A stretch of 64,000 nt of DNA from assembly GCF_002916655.1 (NCBI RefSeq), contig NZ_PPSM01000036.1, positions 62,001-126,000 on the forward strand. The letters are read 5' to 3'. Below, piece after piece: positions 46,477 to 55,021 of this stretch (positions are counted from its first letter, which is position 1; every line of letters starts with the position of its first letter). Position numbers and translations under genes: made by a program. This stretch comes from Novosphingobium sp. HII-3 (lineage in GTDB: Bacteria; Pseudomonadota; Alphaproteobacteria; Sphingomonadales; Sphingomonadaceae). The notes under the pieces are model-generated. The model was not told where the DNA came from, did no database searches, and was given only the letters and a program-made list of their open reading frames with translations.

Positions 46477-47264
46477 GCAAGCGCCGCCTGGTACTTCGCC
46501 TTGGTGAACAGACTGAAGAAGTTGCGCGTGGTGGTCTCGCCCAGGCTTTCGAGGCTCACCTGCCGCAGATCGGCAACGAAACGCGCCGTGTCGGCGGTGA
46601 ACGCAGGCTCGCATTTCCTTCCCCGATGCGGGACGGGGGCAAGGAAGGGCGAATCCGTTTCGACCAGCAGCCGATCTTCGGGGATGGTCTTCACAACCTC
46701 TTGCAAGTCCTTGGCATTCTTGAAAGTCACGATGCCCGATATGCTGATGGTAAGCCCAAGTTCCAGCACTTTTCGGCCGAACTCGGCGCTCGCGGTGAAG
46801 CAGTGAATGAGGGCCGGGAAAGCCCCCTTCCCCAGTTCCTCCTTGAGAATGCGGGCAGTGTCTTCTTCCGCATCCCGTGTATGAATAATGATCGGCAGCC
46901 CGGTCCTGCGGGCCACGGCGATGTGCGTGCGGAACAGGGCCTGTTGCACATCGCGATCCGATTTGTCGTAGTAGTAGTCGAGGCCGGTTTCGCCGATCCC
47001 GATGACGCGCGGATGCGCAGCGGCTTCGAGGAGAGCCCCCTCGCCCAAGTCGGCATGATGATCGGCTTCATGGGGATGAATGCCTACCGATGCCCAGACG
47101 TCAGGCTCTCTGCTGGCGGTGGCGACCACGCGATCCCACTCCGCCTGCCGCGTCGAGATATTGAGGAAGCCCTTGATACCGGCCTCGCGCGCACGCGCCA
47201 GAACAGCCGGCTGATCCTCGACAAGGCCTTCGTATTCGAGGTGGCAGTGGGAATCGATGAACAT
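46473..47264 (-). CDS. tatD: TatD family 3'-5' deoxyribonuclease
   Basis: 263 residues: MFIDSHCHLEYEGLVEDQPA with the HxH metal site, VGIHPHEADHHADLGEGALL, IGETGLDYYYDKSDRDVQQA, PIIIHTRDAEEDTARI, HCFTASAEFGRKVLELGL, LVETDSPFLAPVPHRGRKCE. All metal ligands are intact. Starts in the metG stop (TGATG). Role: DNA repair and recycling; the order metG-tatD-MBL is widely conserved in alphaproteobacteria. Confidence 0.96.
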   Translation of the reverse strand: MFIDSHCHLEYEGLVEDQPAVLARAREAGIKGFLNISTRQAEWDRVVATASREPDVWASVGIHPHEADHHADLGEGALLEAAAHPRVIGIGETGLDYYYDKSDRDVQQALFRTHIAVARRTGLPIIIHTRDAEEDTARILKEELGKGAFPALIHCFTASAEFGRKVLELGLTISISGIVTFKNAKDLQEVVKTIPEDRLLVETDSPFLAPVPHRGRKCEPAFTADTARFVADLRQVSLESLGETTTRNFFSLFTKAKYQAALA

Positions 47265-48823
47265 CAGGCTGCGGCCTCGACGGGAAGCTCAAGGCGCGGG
47301 AAGACACCCTGGGGCTTATCGACGCGGAAGCCGGCCTCAACGAGAGCGCTGAACCATTCCTCATCAACGAGCGCCGCATAGTTGCGGTTCTCTGCATCCT
47401 GACCCATCTGGTCGAGCAGCGCATCGATCGCGGAAGGAACGACGGGACGAACGGCGATGGCAAGATCGCGGACGACCTGGAAGAGTGTCATGAGCACGGC
47501 TTCCATCCGGGCCGGGTCGCTCTTGCGCAGCGCCCAGGGTGCCTGATCGTCAACGTACTGGTTGCAGGCGAATACACCCCGCATCCAGGCCTCCAGGCCG
47601 GCGCTGAAATCAAGGGCATCAAACGCCCTGCGAAGACCGGCAATGGCTTCCGCAACGGCTGCACGCAGTGTGCGGTCAGCCTCGGACACTTCCGAGGGTA
47701 CCTTGAGTTCGCCATCCATGTTCTTGAAGATCATGGAAAGGCTGCGCTGGGCGAGGTTGCCAAAGCTGTTCGCCAGTTCCGCATTCGCGCGTGTCACGAT
47801 CGCTTCCGTCGACCAGGAGCCGTCCTGGCCGAAAGCCACTTCGCGAAGGAAGAAGTAGCGAAGCGTGTCCACGCCGAAGGTTTCCGCCAGCGCGATGGGA
47901 TCGGTGACATTGCCGAGCGATTTTGACTCCTTCTGGCCTCGGTTCAGCAGAAAGCCGTGACCAAACACCTGCTTTGGCACGGGAAGATCGGCGCTCATCA
48001 GGAAGGCTGGCCAGTAGACCGTGTGAAACCGGACGATGTCCTTGCCGATCAGGTGCAGGCTGGCTGGCCAGTACCGCGCAAAGTCGCCGCCCTCATCGGG
48101 AAAACCAAGACCGGTGATGTAGTTCGTAAGCGCATCCACCCAGACATACATCACGTGGTTGTCACTGCCGGGAACCTTGATGCCCCAGTCGAAGCTTGTG
48201 CGCGAAACGGACAAGTCGCGCAGTCCGCCTTCCACGAAGCGCTGGATCTCGTTGCGGCGGCTCTCGGGCCGGATGAACTCACCCGAGGCATAGAGATCGA
48301 GCAGCCTGTCCTGGTAACGGGAAAGGCGGAAGAACCACGATTCCTCGACCGTCCATTCAACCGGAGTGCCTTGGGGCGATAGCTTCGCGCCGTCTTCGCC
48401 GACCTGAAGTTCGCTTTCGTCGTAGTAGGCCTCGTCACGGACGGAGTACCATCCTTCGTACCGGTCGAGGTACAGGTCCCCGTTCGCCTCCATGCGCCGC
48501 CAGAGTTCCTGCGTCGCGGCGTGATGGCGCGGCTCGGTCGTCCGGATGAAGACGTCATAGCTGATGTTCAGAGCATCGCACATGCTTTTGAAATAGGACG
48601 ACATCTCGTCAGCCAGGGCGGCCGGAGTCACGTCCAGATCACGGGCCTTCTGCGCCATCTTCAGGCCATGTTCGTCCGTCCCGGTCTGAAACCGGACGTC
48701 GAACCCTTCCGCCTTCTTGAAACGGGCGATCACATCGGCGGCGATCGCTTCGTAAGCGTGGCCGATGTGCGGCCGGCCGTTGGGATAGCTGATGGCGGTG
48801 GTGATGTAGTAGGGCTCGCCCAT
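47264..48823 (-). CDS. metG: Methionyl-tRNA synthetase
   Basis: 519 residues from MGEPYYITTAISYPNGRPHI. The HIGH motif is PHIGHAYEAI; KMSKS has the form GQKESKSLGNVTDP; TDEHGLKMAQKA and the zinc-less short connective peptide mark the shorter bacterial type without a C-terminal dimer domain. The ATG at 48823 is preferred (AGGAAAG upstream); a GTG 57 bases earlier (48880) is possible. Ends in the tatD start. Confidence 0.95.
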   Translation of the reverse strand: MGEPYYITTAISYPNGRPHIGHAYEAIAADVIARFKKAEGFDVRFQTGTDEHGLKMAQKARDLDVTPAALADEMSSYFKSMCDALNISYDVFIRTTEPRHHAATQELWRRMEANGDLYLDRYEGWYSVRDEAYYDESELQVGEDGAKLSPQGTPVEWTVEESWFFRLSRYQDRLLDLYASGEFIRPESRRNEIQRFVEGGLRDLSVSRTSFDWGIKVPGSDNHVMYVWVDALTNYITGLGFPDEGGDFARYWPASLHLIGKDIVRFHTVYWPAFLMSADLPVPKQVFGHGFLLNRGQKESKSLGNVTDPIALAETFGVDTLRYFFLREVAFGQDGSWSTEAIVTRANAELANSFGNLAQRSLSMIFKNMDGELKVPSEVSEADRTLRAAVAEAIAGLRRAFDALDFSAGLEAWMRGVFACNQYVDDQAPWALRKSDPARMEAVLMTLFQVVRDLAIAVRPVVPSAIDALLDQMGQDAENRNYAALVDEEWFSALVEAGFRVDKPQGVFPRLELPVEAAA

Positions 48824-48904
48824 GCGGCGTCGCGCTTTCCTGACTGGTGTTGCAGATCGGTTTTCAGGCGCGTCATTCACCTGGTGATACCACGAAAAAA
48901 CACG

Positions 48905-49876
48905 CTAACGTGCGGCTTCTCTAGGCATTGCCACCGATGCCAGCAACCCGCCAATTTCCATTATAAGCAAGCCGGCATCGAAATTGTAGGTGGGCGCCTG
49001 CGTCCCAAGCTTGGTCAGCACGCCATGCGCCTCGATGATGCGGAGTTGCCGGGCCCGGGGGGCTTCGCGCAGTTCCTGTATCAGAACAGCCCGTGCCAGC
49101 TCCAGCGCGGCAAGCTGCCGGTCCCGCGCTGGACGTGCACCCATCTCGTCGGCAAGCCCTCCACGCAGGACGAAGTCCGCATCGCCGTCGCGCAGGATGC
49201 GCATCATGAGGCTGTGCATGGCCCCGAGGTCGTGCTCGACGATGTCGAGCGCCACGCCGGGTGCTCCCTGTGCAGCGGCGATGGCCGCCGCACGGGACGC
49301 CGCGTCCGCTTCGGGCGCTTCGCGCTGGATCATCGCTTCGATCTCGTCCGGCGCGAGGGCGGAGAACCGAAGAACACGGCACCGCGAGCGGATCGTGGGC
49401 AGCAAGCGTCCGGGCTGGTGCGTGACGAGGAGGAAGTACGTGCCCGCCGGAGGTTCCTCCAGCGCTTTCAGCAACGCGTTCACGGCGCCTTTTTCCATGT
49501 CATCGGCAGGGTCGATGACGATAGCGCGCCGGGCCCCCATCGTGGGTTTGGTCGCGAGGCGGCGGATCATCTCGCGAACCTGATCGACGGTGATGTTCCG
49601 CTTCGTCTGGTACGCCTTGCCTTCCGCCTTCTTCTTCGCTTCGTCATCGTTGGCAGGAAGATGCTGGAGGATGTGTATGTCGGGATGGAGCTCAGGGTCG
49701 ACGGGCTTCTCATCGTTGCGGACCAGTTCGGCCGCCGCTGCACGTGCGAAGGCGCGCTTGCCTAGGCCCTTGGCTCCGGCAAGCAGCCAGGCATGGTGCA
49801 TCCGCTCAGACCTGATGGCGGACAGCCACTCTTGCCACGCGGCCTTCTGACCTATGAAGGATGTCCCTTCGTTCAC
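48905..49876 (-). CDS. holB: DNA polymerase III delta' subunit
   Basis: Clamp-loader subunit. 323 residues. AAA+ P-loop: HAWLLAGAKGLGKRAFARAA (a diverged Walker A, as in delta' which does not hydrolyse ATP). ITVDQVREMIRRLATKPTMG, VIDPADDMEKGAVNALLKAL, EEPPAGTYFLLVTHQPGRLL and IRSRCRVLRFSAL match the family. GTG start overlapping the tmk stop by four bases. The pair tmk-holB is common throughout bacteria. Confidence 0.93.
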   Translation of the reverse strand: MNEGTSFIGQKAAWQEWLSAIRSERMHHAWLLAGAKGLGKRAFARAAAAELVRNDEKPVDPELHPDIHILQHLPANDDEAKKKAEGKAYQTKRNITVDQVREMIRRLATKPTMGARRAIVIDPADDMEKGAVNALLKALEEPPAGTYFLLVTHQPGRLLPTIRSRCRVLRFSALAPDEIEAMIQREAPEADAASRAAAIAAAQGAPGVALDIVEHDLGAMHSLMMRILRDGDADFVLRGGLADEMGARPARDRQLAALELARAVLIQELREAPRARQLRIIEAHGVLTKLGTQAPTYNFDAGLLIMEIGGLLASVAMPREAAR

Positions 49877-50514
49877 GGCAATATCGGAGTGAGCGCCGCG
49901 AGTATGAGGGCATGCGTCGTCTGCGGATCGCCATCCCCCTCGATGCGGGCGAACCGCTCCGGCTCGGATTGCGAGATCGTCCGAAACGCGCCCGCAACCC
50001 GCGCGTGATAGGCCGCGTCCCTCCCGCCGATGCGATCGGTCCTGCCCTCGTCCCGCGCCGCGAGCCGGCGCATGGCGACATTGGGCGACACTTCGATCAG
50101 CACGGTCATGTCGGGAACAAGCCCTTCACTGCCGATCGCGTGAAGCATCCCGATGTCCGCATCGGAAAGCCCGCCGCCGCCGCCCTGATAAGCGCGGCTT
50201 GAGTCCAGATAGCGATCGCAGATGACCCAGGCGCTGCGGGCAAGGGCTGGACGAATGAGACGGTGAACGTGATCGGAACGCGCAGCGGCGAACAGAAGCG
50301 CTTCGGCGCGCGGGTTCCAGCCATCGCCACCGTCGCCTTCCACGCCTTCTAGCAGGAGCGAGCGGATCGCTTCCGCTCCGGGCGTGCCGCCGGGTTCGCG
50401 GGTGCTCACCACCTCCACCCCGCGCTGGCGCAGGGCGTCCGCGAGCAGGCGCGCCTGGGTGGACTTGCCTGCCCCTTCGCCGCCTTCGAGAGCAATGAAA
50501 CGGCCCGGCATCAT
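49873..50514 (-). CDS. tmk: Thymidylate kinase
   Basis: dTMP kinase. 213 residues. P-loop FIALEGGEGAGKSTQARLLA; DRYLDSSRAYQGGG holds the DR(Y/F) motif; TVLIEVSPNVAMRRLAARDE follows. The ATG at 50514 overlaps the dacF stop by four bases. Confidence 0.96.
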   Translation of the reverse strand: MMPGRFIALEGGEGAGKSTQARLLADALRQRGVEVVSTREPGGTPGAEAIRSLLLEGVEGDGGDGWNPRAEALLFAAARSDHVHRLIRPALARSAWVICDRYLDSSRAYQGGGGGLSDADIGMLHAIGSEGLVPDMTVLIEVSPNVAMRRLAARDEGRTDRIGGRDAAYHARVAGAFRTISQSEPERFARIEGDGDPQTTHALILAALTPILP

Positions 50515-51668
50515 GAGATCAGGTTGGCGAGGCCGTTGAGCAGCCTGTCCAGCCAGCCCGCCTTGTTAACGTCGCGGCCGGCAAAAAGCGGGACGCGTCC
50601 CGGCTCAAGGCCCTCGACCTGGATCTCGAGTTCACCGATCTGCTGTCCTTTGCGGACGGGAGCCTCGATCGGTCCCTTGTAATGGACGGAAAGGGTGATC
50701 CGAGGCTTCACGCCGTGAGGGATGGTTGCGTGAACCTGGCGATTGGCAACCAGCGGCAGTGTGCGGCGGTCACCGCCCTGCACCCGGGCTTGGGCGACGG
50801 TCTGGCCCTGGTCGAACAGGGGGCGTGTGTCCCAGGCGGCGAAGCCCCACTCGAGCAAGGCGCGGGCGGCATCGTCCCGCACCCTTGGCAGCGGCGCGCC
50901 GGCCAGTACCATGACAAGCCGACGCCCACCGCGTTCGGCCGTGCCCAGGAAGTTGTAGCCGGCTTCACGGGTGTAACCGGTCTTTATGCCGTCCGCGCCG
51001 GGGACGACGCCAACTGTGGGATCGTGGCTGCGCATGTGAACGTCACGCCAGACCCAGCGCTTATGTCCGGAGAACTCCCGATACAGGTCAGGGTAGCGGG
51101 TGATCATCGCGTCGGCCAGCTTCACCAGGTCGCTTGCCGTGACATAGGTGTGGCCCTCGTCCATCCAGCCATTTGGCGTGTTGAAGTGGCTGCGCGTCAT
51201 GCCAAGGCGGCCGGCCGCATCGTTCATCTTCGCGGTCCACGCCGCGACGCTGCCGGCGTAGCCCTCCCCCAGAACGACGGAGGCGTCGTTTGCGGAAGCG
51301 GTCATGATACCATGCAGCAGATCGCGCGTGGTCGGCCAATCCTTCGTAGTCAGGTACATGTTCGTACCTTTTGCGAACCATTCCCGCTCCGTCTCCGGGC
51401 TTTCGTTGAACTTGCGGTCTAGGCTGAGGCGCCCCGCACCGATTTCCTCAAAAGCTACATAGGCCGTCATCACTTTCGTGACGGAGGCCGGGAGAAAGGG
51501 CGTGTCCGCATGGCGCTTCTGCAGCACCTGCCCGGAGCCGAGATCCACGAGCAGGATAACGGGAATGGGCGCGAGTTGTGCGGGCGGAACCGGCATAGCT
51601 GCGGCAGAGGCGCTGACGGGGGTGGCAAGGACAAGCGCCAGTGTCAGGACATTGGAAAGTGACTTCAA
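50511..51668 (-). CDS. dacF: D-alanyl-D-alanine carboxypeptidase (DacA/DacF type)
   Basis: Low-mass penicillin-binding protein that trims the terminal D-Ala of peptidoglycan. 385 residues. Signal peptide MKSLSNVLTLALVLATPVSA, then the SxxK motif SVTK (62-65), SxN in TASANDASVV, and KTG in GIKTGYTREAGYN. The C-terminal beta-rich PBP5-C-type domain is present (about 270-360), followed by an amphipathic tail (GWLDRLLNGLANLIS) that anchors to the membrane. TTG start at 51668 with GGAGAA upstream. Confidence 0.95.
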   Translation of the reverse strand: MKSLSNVLTLALVLATPVSASAAAMPVPPAQLAPIPVILLVDLGSGQVLQKRHADTPFLPASVTKVMTAYVAFEEIGAGRLSLDRKFNESPETEREWFAKGTNMYLTTKDWPTTRDLLHGIMTASANDASVVLGEGYAGSVAAWTAKMNDAAGRLGMTRSHFNTPNGWMDEGHTYVTASDLVKLADAMITRYPDLYREFSGHKRWVWRDVHMRSHDPTVGVVPGADGIKTGYTREAGYNFLGTAERGGRRLVMVLAGAPLPRVRDDAARALLEWGFAAWDTRPLFDQGQTVAQARVQGGDRRTLPLVANRQVHATIPHGVKPRITLSVHYKGPIEAPVRKGQQIGELEIQVEGLEPGRVPLFAGRDVNKAGWLDRLLNGLANLIS

Positions 51669-51910
51669 GACCCGTATTCTCCCGCGCCGTCCGACGCCTG
51701 ACTCTGCGCGGGAGACTGGTAGAAATCAGTCCGCGCAGGAGGATTCGCGCATCCCTATAGCCCGCGCCCCGGCACTGCTCCAGCGTCGGGGCAGCTTTTG
51801 CACGGTTGGCGTTCGGCACGAGTGCTGGCGGCACGAATGGCCAGGTGGTGATACGCCGCAACTGGGGTTACGTGCTGCAGAACGGCATGCTTCCGGCAGG
51901 AGCGTGCCGT

Positions 51911-52936
51911 TTACCGGGCGATTTCGTCCGCAAGCAAGCCCACGGACATGGCGTAGTAGTTCGAGCAGTTGTACTGGAGGATGACGCGGTAATTGCCGCT
52001 CAGCAGATAGGCGGGCGTGCCAGGGCCGTCTGGCTGAAAGAAGGATACCAGCACATCGTTGCCGATGGTTCCTTGAGGCGCAACGCCCAGCGCTCGCCAT
52101 TGCGCGACGGTCTTCCACTGGGAGTGGCGCGCATGGACGGCCTTGCAGCTTGGTGAAGACAGCTTCGTGGCGTAAGCAGCGGTGTTGAAGTCAGCAGGTA
52201 CGCTGACCCGGACGCCCCACGGCTGGCCCTGACGCCATCCCGCGTCCCGGAAGTAATTGGCGATCGATGCCAGTGTATCCGCGGAACTGTTGAAGATGTC
52301 GGCCCTTCCGTCGCCATCGCCGTCGACAGCAAGCCTCAGGTAAACGGTCGGCAGGAACTGCGGATAGCCGAAGGCACCGGCCCAACTTCCCTTGAGCTGC
52401 GAACGGGGAACGCCGCGATCGACCATCTTCATCAGGGCGATGAGTTCACCTTCGAACAGCTCCCGGCGGCGCCCCTCCCACGCCAGAGTCGCGAGCGACC
52501 GCGCGAGATCGAAATCGCCCGTGTAGCTGCCGTAGTTCGTTTCATGCCCCCAGATCGCGAAAAGCACCGAGGCCGGCACCCCATAGCGGCGCTCGATCCC
52601 CGGCAAAATGGAAGCGAGCGAAGCGTAGCGCGCCTTGCCTCGAGAGATGATCGAGCTTCCCACGTGCTGCGCAATGTAAGGCGCCAGCGGCGGCGGAGCG
52701 CCACGGCTGCCTGGTTGCGAACTGTCGAGGGCGATCACTCTTTCGTTCGGTGTGAGGCCGGACAACACCGATGCGATCGCACTTTCGCTCACCCCCTGCA
52801 CCCGTGCCCGTGAAGCTACCTGCTGCAGGTAATCGGGGAAACTGGTGGACTGAGCACAGGCGGGAACCGCCGGCAGCGCAAGAGCAACAACAAGAAGGGC
52901 TTTGCGCAGAGATCGCGGAAACATGGCAAAAGTCAT
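51911..52936 (-). CDS. Lytic murein transglycosylase (MltB family)
   Basis: 341 residues with signal peptide MTFAMFPRSLRKALLVVALA followed by LPAVPACA. The catalytic glutamate is in AIWGHETNYGSYTGDF-type context (GHE). AWEGRRRELFEGELIALMKM, KGSWAGAFGYPQFLPTVYLR and DGDGRADIFNSSADTLASIA are family hallmarks. No peptidoglycan-binding domain is appended. Separated from dacF by 242 bases. Second ATG at 52924 is an alternative; neither has a strong ribosome site. Confidence 0.92.
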   Translation of the reverse strand: MTFAMFPRSLRKALLVVALALPAVPACAQSTSFPDYLQQVASRARVQGVSESAIASVLSGLTPNERVIALDSSQPGSRGAPPPLAPYIAQHVGSSIISRGKARYASLASILPGIERRYGVPASVLFAIWGHETNYGSYTGDFDLARSLATLAWEGRRRELFEGELIALMKMVDRGVPRSQLKGSWAGAFGYPQFLPTVYLRLAVDGDGDGRADIFNSSADTLASIANYFRDAGWRQGQPWGVRVSVPADFNTAAYATKLSSPSCKAVHARHSQWKTVAQWRALGVAPQGTIGNDVLVSFFQPDGPGTPAYLLSGNYRVILQYNCSNYYAMSVGLLADEIAR

Positions 52937-53382
52937 CGCGACGCAACTTCGCACAAAGCCCTGCGGTTGCAAATGGTGAAGGACATGCGTCGGGGGACAT
53001 CCACCGCATGCTGCATGGTCTTCATCGACACTCCGCCCCTCGCGACAGCGCAAAAACCGGCCCTTTGTGCCGAGCAGCCAACTTGCCTCCCTACGCCATG
53101 TGAGGATTGATCGTCGGCTTCGCCACGTACCGAACGGTTCGTCCATACGGTTGGACGGAGCCATGATGTACGTGATCGGGAACAGTGCTTTAAAACAAAG
53201 ATTTACTATCGCAGATACGCGGCAACATAATATTTCGTAAAAATACTAGACCACAGAACAAATATGGCGCAGTCTACCCCGGTCACCGAGTCCCGCGCTT
53301 GATATACAAAGCCCGCTCGTACAGGTGGCGTCCGCCCAAAGTGTTTTCGCCTTTCATAGCGACCTACTTGGGACATTGTGCC
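52937..53382. other. AT-rich intergenic region
   Basis: 446 bases without a convincing gene. 53180-53270 is markedly AT-rich (runs such as AAAACAAAGATTTAC and ATAATATTTCGTAAAAATAC) in an otherwise GC-rich window. GTCCA...TGGAC (53141-53157) is a short hairpin. It may hold the promoter of the TonB-C-like gene. Confidence 0.5.
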
Positions 53383-53892
53383 ATGAAAAGAATAGCAATT
53401 ACCGCCTGGGTGGCGGTGGCAACAATACTGCCCTACGGATCGACAGTTTCCGCCCACGCCGAAACGATTGTCACGGCTTCTCCGCCAACTTTGGCAAGCT
53501 GGTCCGATCGCGTTTTCAAGGATATCGACCGGGAGATCAGGTATCCCGAGCCTTTCGGTCCCCAGCGGCCAAGTAGCGGCGTGGTGGCCGTCAAGTTCAA
53601 CTGCAGTGAATCCGGAGCGCCGGCTGGCGTCGCGCTCCTCAAATCGTCAGGACACCGTGATCTGGACCGGGAAACTTTGAGAGCGGTCAACAAGATTGCC
53701 ACGCTTCACCCCCTCCCGCCCGGACTGAAGCATGACCAGTTGTATGTCGTCAGAGTACTGTACGCCAATTCCCACGGCGAGGCAGAGCGTCAACTTGCGA
53801 AGATGAGAGAAGAAGCCGCTCAAAGCAACGCGTGGTACAATCAAGGAGAACAGCTAGCCGGCGTTCTGGAGCTTGTCCCTTCAGGGGGGTAG
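53383..53892 (+). CDS. TonB C-terminal-like exported protein
   Basis: 169 residues. Signal peptide MKRIAITAWVAVATILPYGS with cleavage near AHA-ET. The mature part resembles a TonB C-terminal domain: REIRYPEPFGPQRPSSGVVA, VKFNCSESGAPAGVALLKSS, GHRDLDRETLRAVNKIATLH. It lacks the N-terminal anchor and proline-rich span of true TonB, so it cannot bridge the periplasm. ATG at 53383. A strong terminator follows. Confidence 0.75.
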   Translation: MKRIAITAWVAVATILPYGSTVSAHAETIVTASPPTLASWSDRVFKDIDREIRYPEPFGPQRPSSGVVAVKFNCSESGAPAGVALLKSSGHRDLDRETLRAVNKIATLHPLPPGLKHDQLYVVRVLYANSHGEAERQLAKMREEAAQSNAWYNQGEQLAGVLELVPSGG

Positions 53893-53925
53893 TCCAGCAG
53901 ACCAAGTCGTCCTTACACCACCTGC

Positions 53926-53973
53926 GCCCCGTTCTTCGGTTTCAACCCGATCCCCCGAAGGACGGGGCTTTTT
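53926..53973 (+). terminator. Rho-independent terminator after the TonB-C-like gene
   Basis: GCCCCGTTCTTCGG (53926-53939) pairs with CCGAAGGACGGGGC (53955-53968), one wobble, followed by TTTTT. Confidence 0.9.
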
Positions 53974-54298
53974 GCCGCATTATAAAAGGCCTACCGTCGC
54001 ATGACACGCGTACAGCGGCTGCTTTGATTCCGGCAGCGCATACCCACCTGCCCCCTGTCCTCTCGTTGAGATTTGGAAGATATCGACGCAATTGCTTCGA
54101 GCAGTGGCGGACAGACCTTGTATGCTCCGCAAAAACAGCTAGGGCACTCAACCATCAGACAGACCGAAGAGTACCGGCCTATCTGTCGTCCGAAGCGCCA
54201 GCCCCGAAGGGACGGCACAGAAGGCGACGCGCACCAAGCGGTTCCATCTTGATGGCGAACCGACGAAAGTGCAGGATCGGCAGGACTAGACGGTATGC
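53974..54298. other. Intergenic region upstream of tRNA-Ser
   Basis: 325 bases with no credible gene; it must contain the tRNA promoter, which I cannot place with confidence. No repeats or hairpins worth naming. Confidence 0.4.
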
Positions 54299-54388
54299 GG
54301 ACAGGTGGCCGAGTGGTTTAAGGCAGCGGTCTTGAAAACCGCCGTGGGTGCAAGCTCACCGTGGGTTCGAATCCCACCCTGTCCGCCA
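54299..54388 (+). tRNA. tRNA-Ser (anticodon UGA)
   Basis: A 90-nt gene including encoded CCA. Acceptor stem GGACAGG (54299-54305) pairs with CCTGTCC (54378-54384); discriminator G 54385, CCA 54386-54388. The anticodon TGA is at 54333-54335 in GCGGTCTTGAAAACCGC. The long variable arm typical of tRNA-Ser is present (GTGGGTGCAAGCTCACC), and the T arm is GTGGGTTCGAATCCCAC. A small hairpin with T-run follows at 54403. Confidence 0.98.
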
Positions 54389-54402
54389 GCCTCTTCCCGG
54401 CA

Positions 54403-54426
54403 AACACGTCCCTGTGTTCTTTTATT
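54403..54426 (+). terminator. Probable tRNA-Ser terminator
   Basis: AACAC (54403-54407) pairs with GTGTT (54414-54418), followed by CTTTTATT. Short stem but good T-rich tail, 15 bases after the tRNA. Confidence 0.55.
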
Positions 54427-54577
54427 CAGGGGCGACAAGCGCTCGATTTCGCCGTCCAGGCGCTTGCCATACCATCGTATCGTCTGGGCGTGCCCGAACG
54501 ATGCATTCTGCGATTGGCTTTCCTCGCGCAGCGCCCTATGAGCGGCGGCGAATGTTCGCGTGTGCGGACGTTCATGA

Positions 54578-54800
54578 TCGCGCTGGTGTCCGAGAGGACT
54601 TAAAACGGGAACGCGGTGCGGATGGTTCACGCCATCCCAATCCGAGGCTGTCCCTGCAACTGTGAGCGGTGAGCGAAGTGCACATTGTCTGCCGTGCCAT
54701 CGGCAGACAGGTCACTGGATCGAACGCATGAAGATGCGAGATCCGGGAAGGCCGTGCATCAAGCGATGACCCGCAAGCCAGGAGACCGGCCAGCGCACCG
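54578..54800 (+). promoter_or_regulatory. Cobalamin riboswitch
   Basis: Conserved blocks in order: GGGAACGCGGTGCGG (about 54607-54621), CTGTCCCTGCAACTGTGAGC GGTGAGC (from 54648), B12-box-like GGTCACTGG (from 54710), and ATGACCCGCAAGCCAGGAGA CC (54766-54787). This is the full set of the AdoCbl/cobalamin aptamer. In relatives cobalamin binding represses the downstream genes. It controls the btuB-to-cobN operon. Confidence 0.95.
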
Positions 54801-54912
54801 GTCGCTCTTGCCTTGATCCAGGGGATGGTCACGGCACGGTCAATCTCCGTCTGAGCGACGAACCTTGCGGCGGGGCCGCATCGGTGCGCTATCGCGGGCG
54901 ACATGCGCCCGC
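54793..54912 (+). promoter_or_regulatory. Expression platform of the cobalamin riboswitch
   Basis: GCGCACCG (54793-54800) can pair with CGGTGCGC (54882-54889), and GTCGCTC (54801-54807) with GAGCGAC (54853-54859): a long compound stem leading straight out of the aptamer. A second hairpin, GCGGGCG (54894-54900) with CGCCCGC (54906-54912), follows. No T-run is seen. A choice of mutually exclusive pairings is likely, but not proven. Confidence 0.5.
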
Positions 54913-55021
54913 CCGTGGGCGTGCGCCGACCGTTCGTTCGTCCGTTTGCCTCACCGGCTGACGGGCTGCCAGCGGCACGCCCCTGCCCTGACGTTGCTCG
55001 GCGTGCGGAGGCTTAACAGCC

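Noticed and set aside
51767..51793. GCCCCG...CGGGGC hairpin upstream of dacF
   Set aside because: Six base pairs and no gene that it would end; left out of the features.
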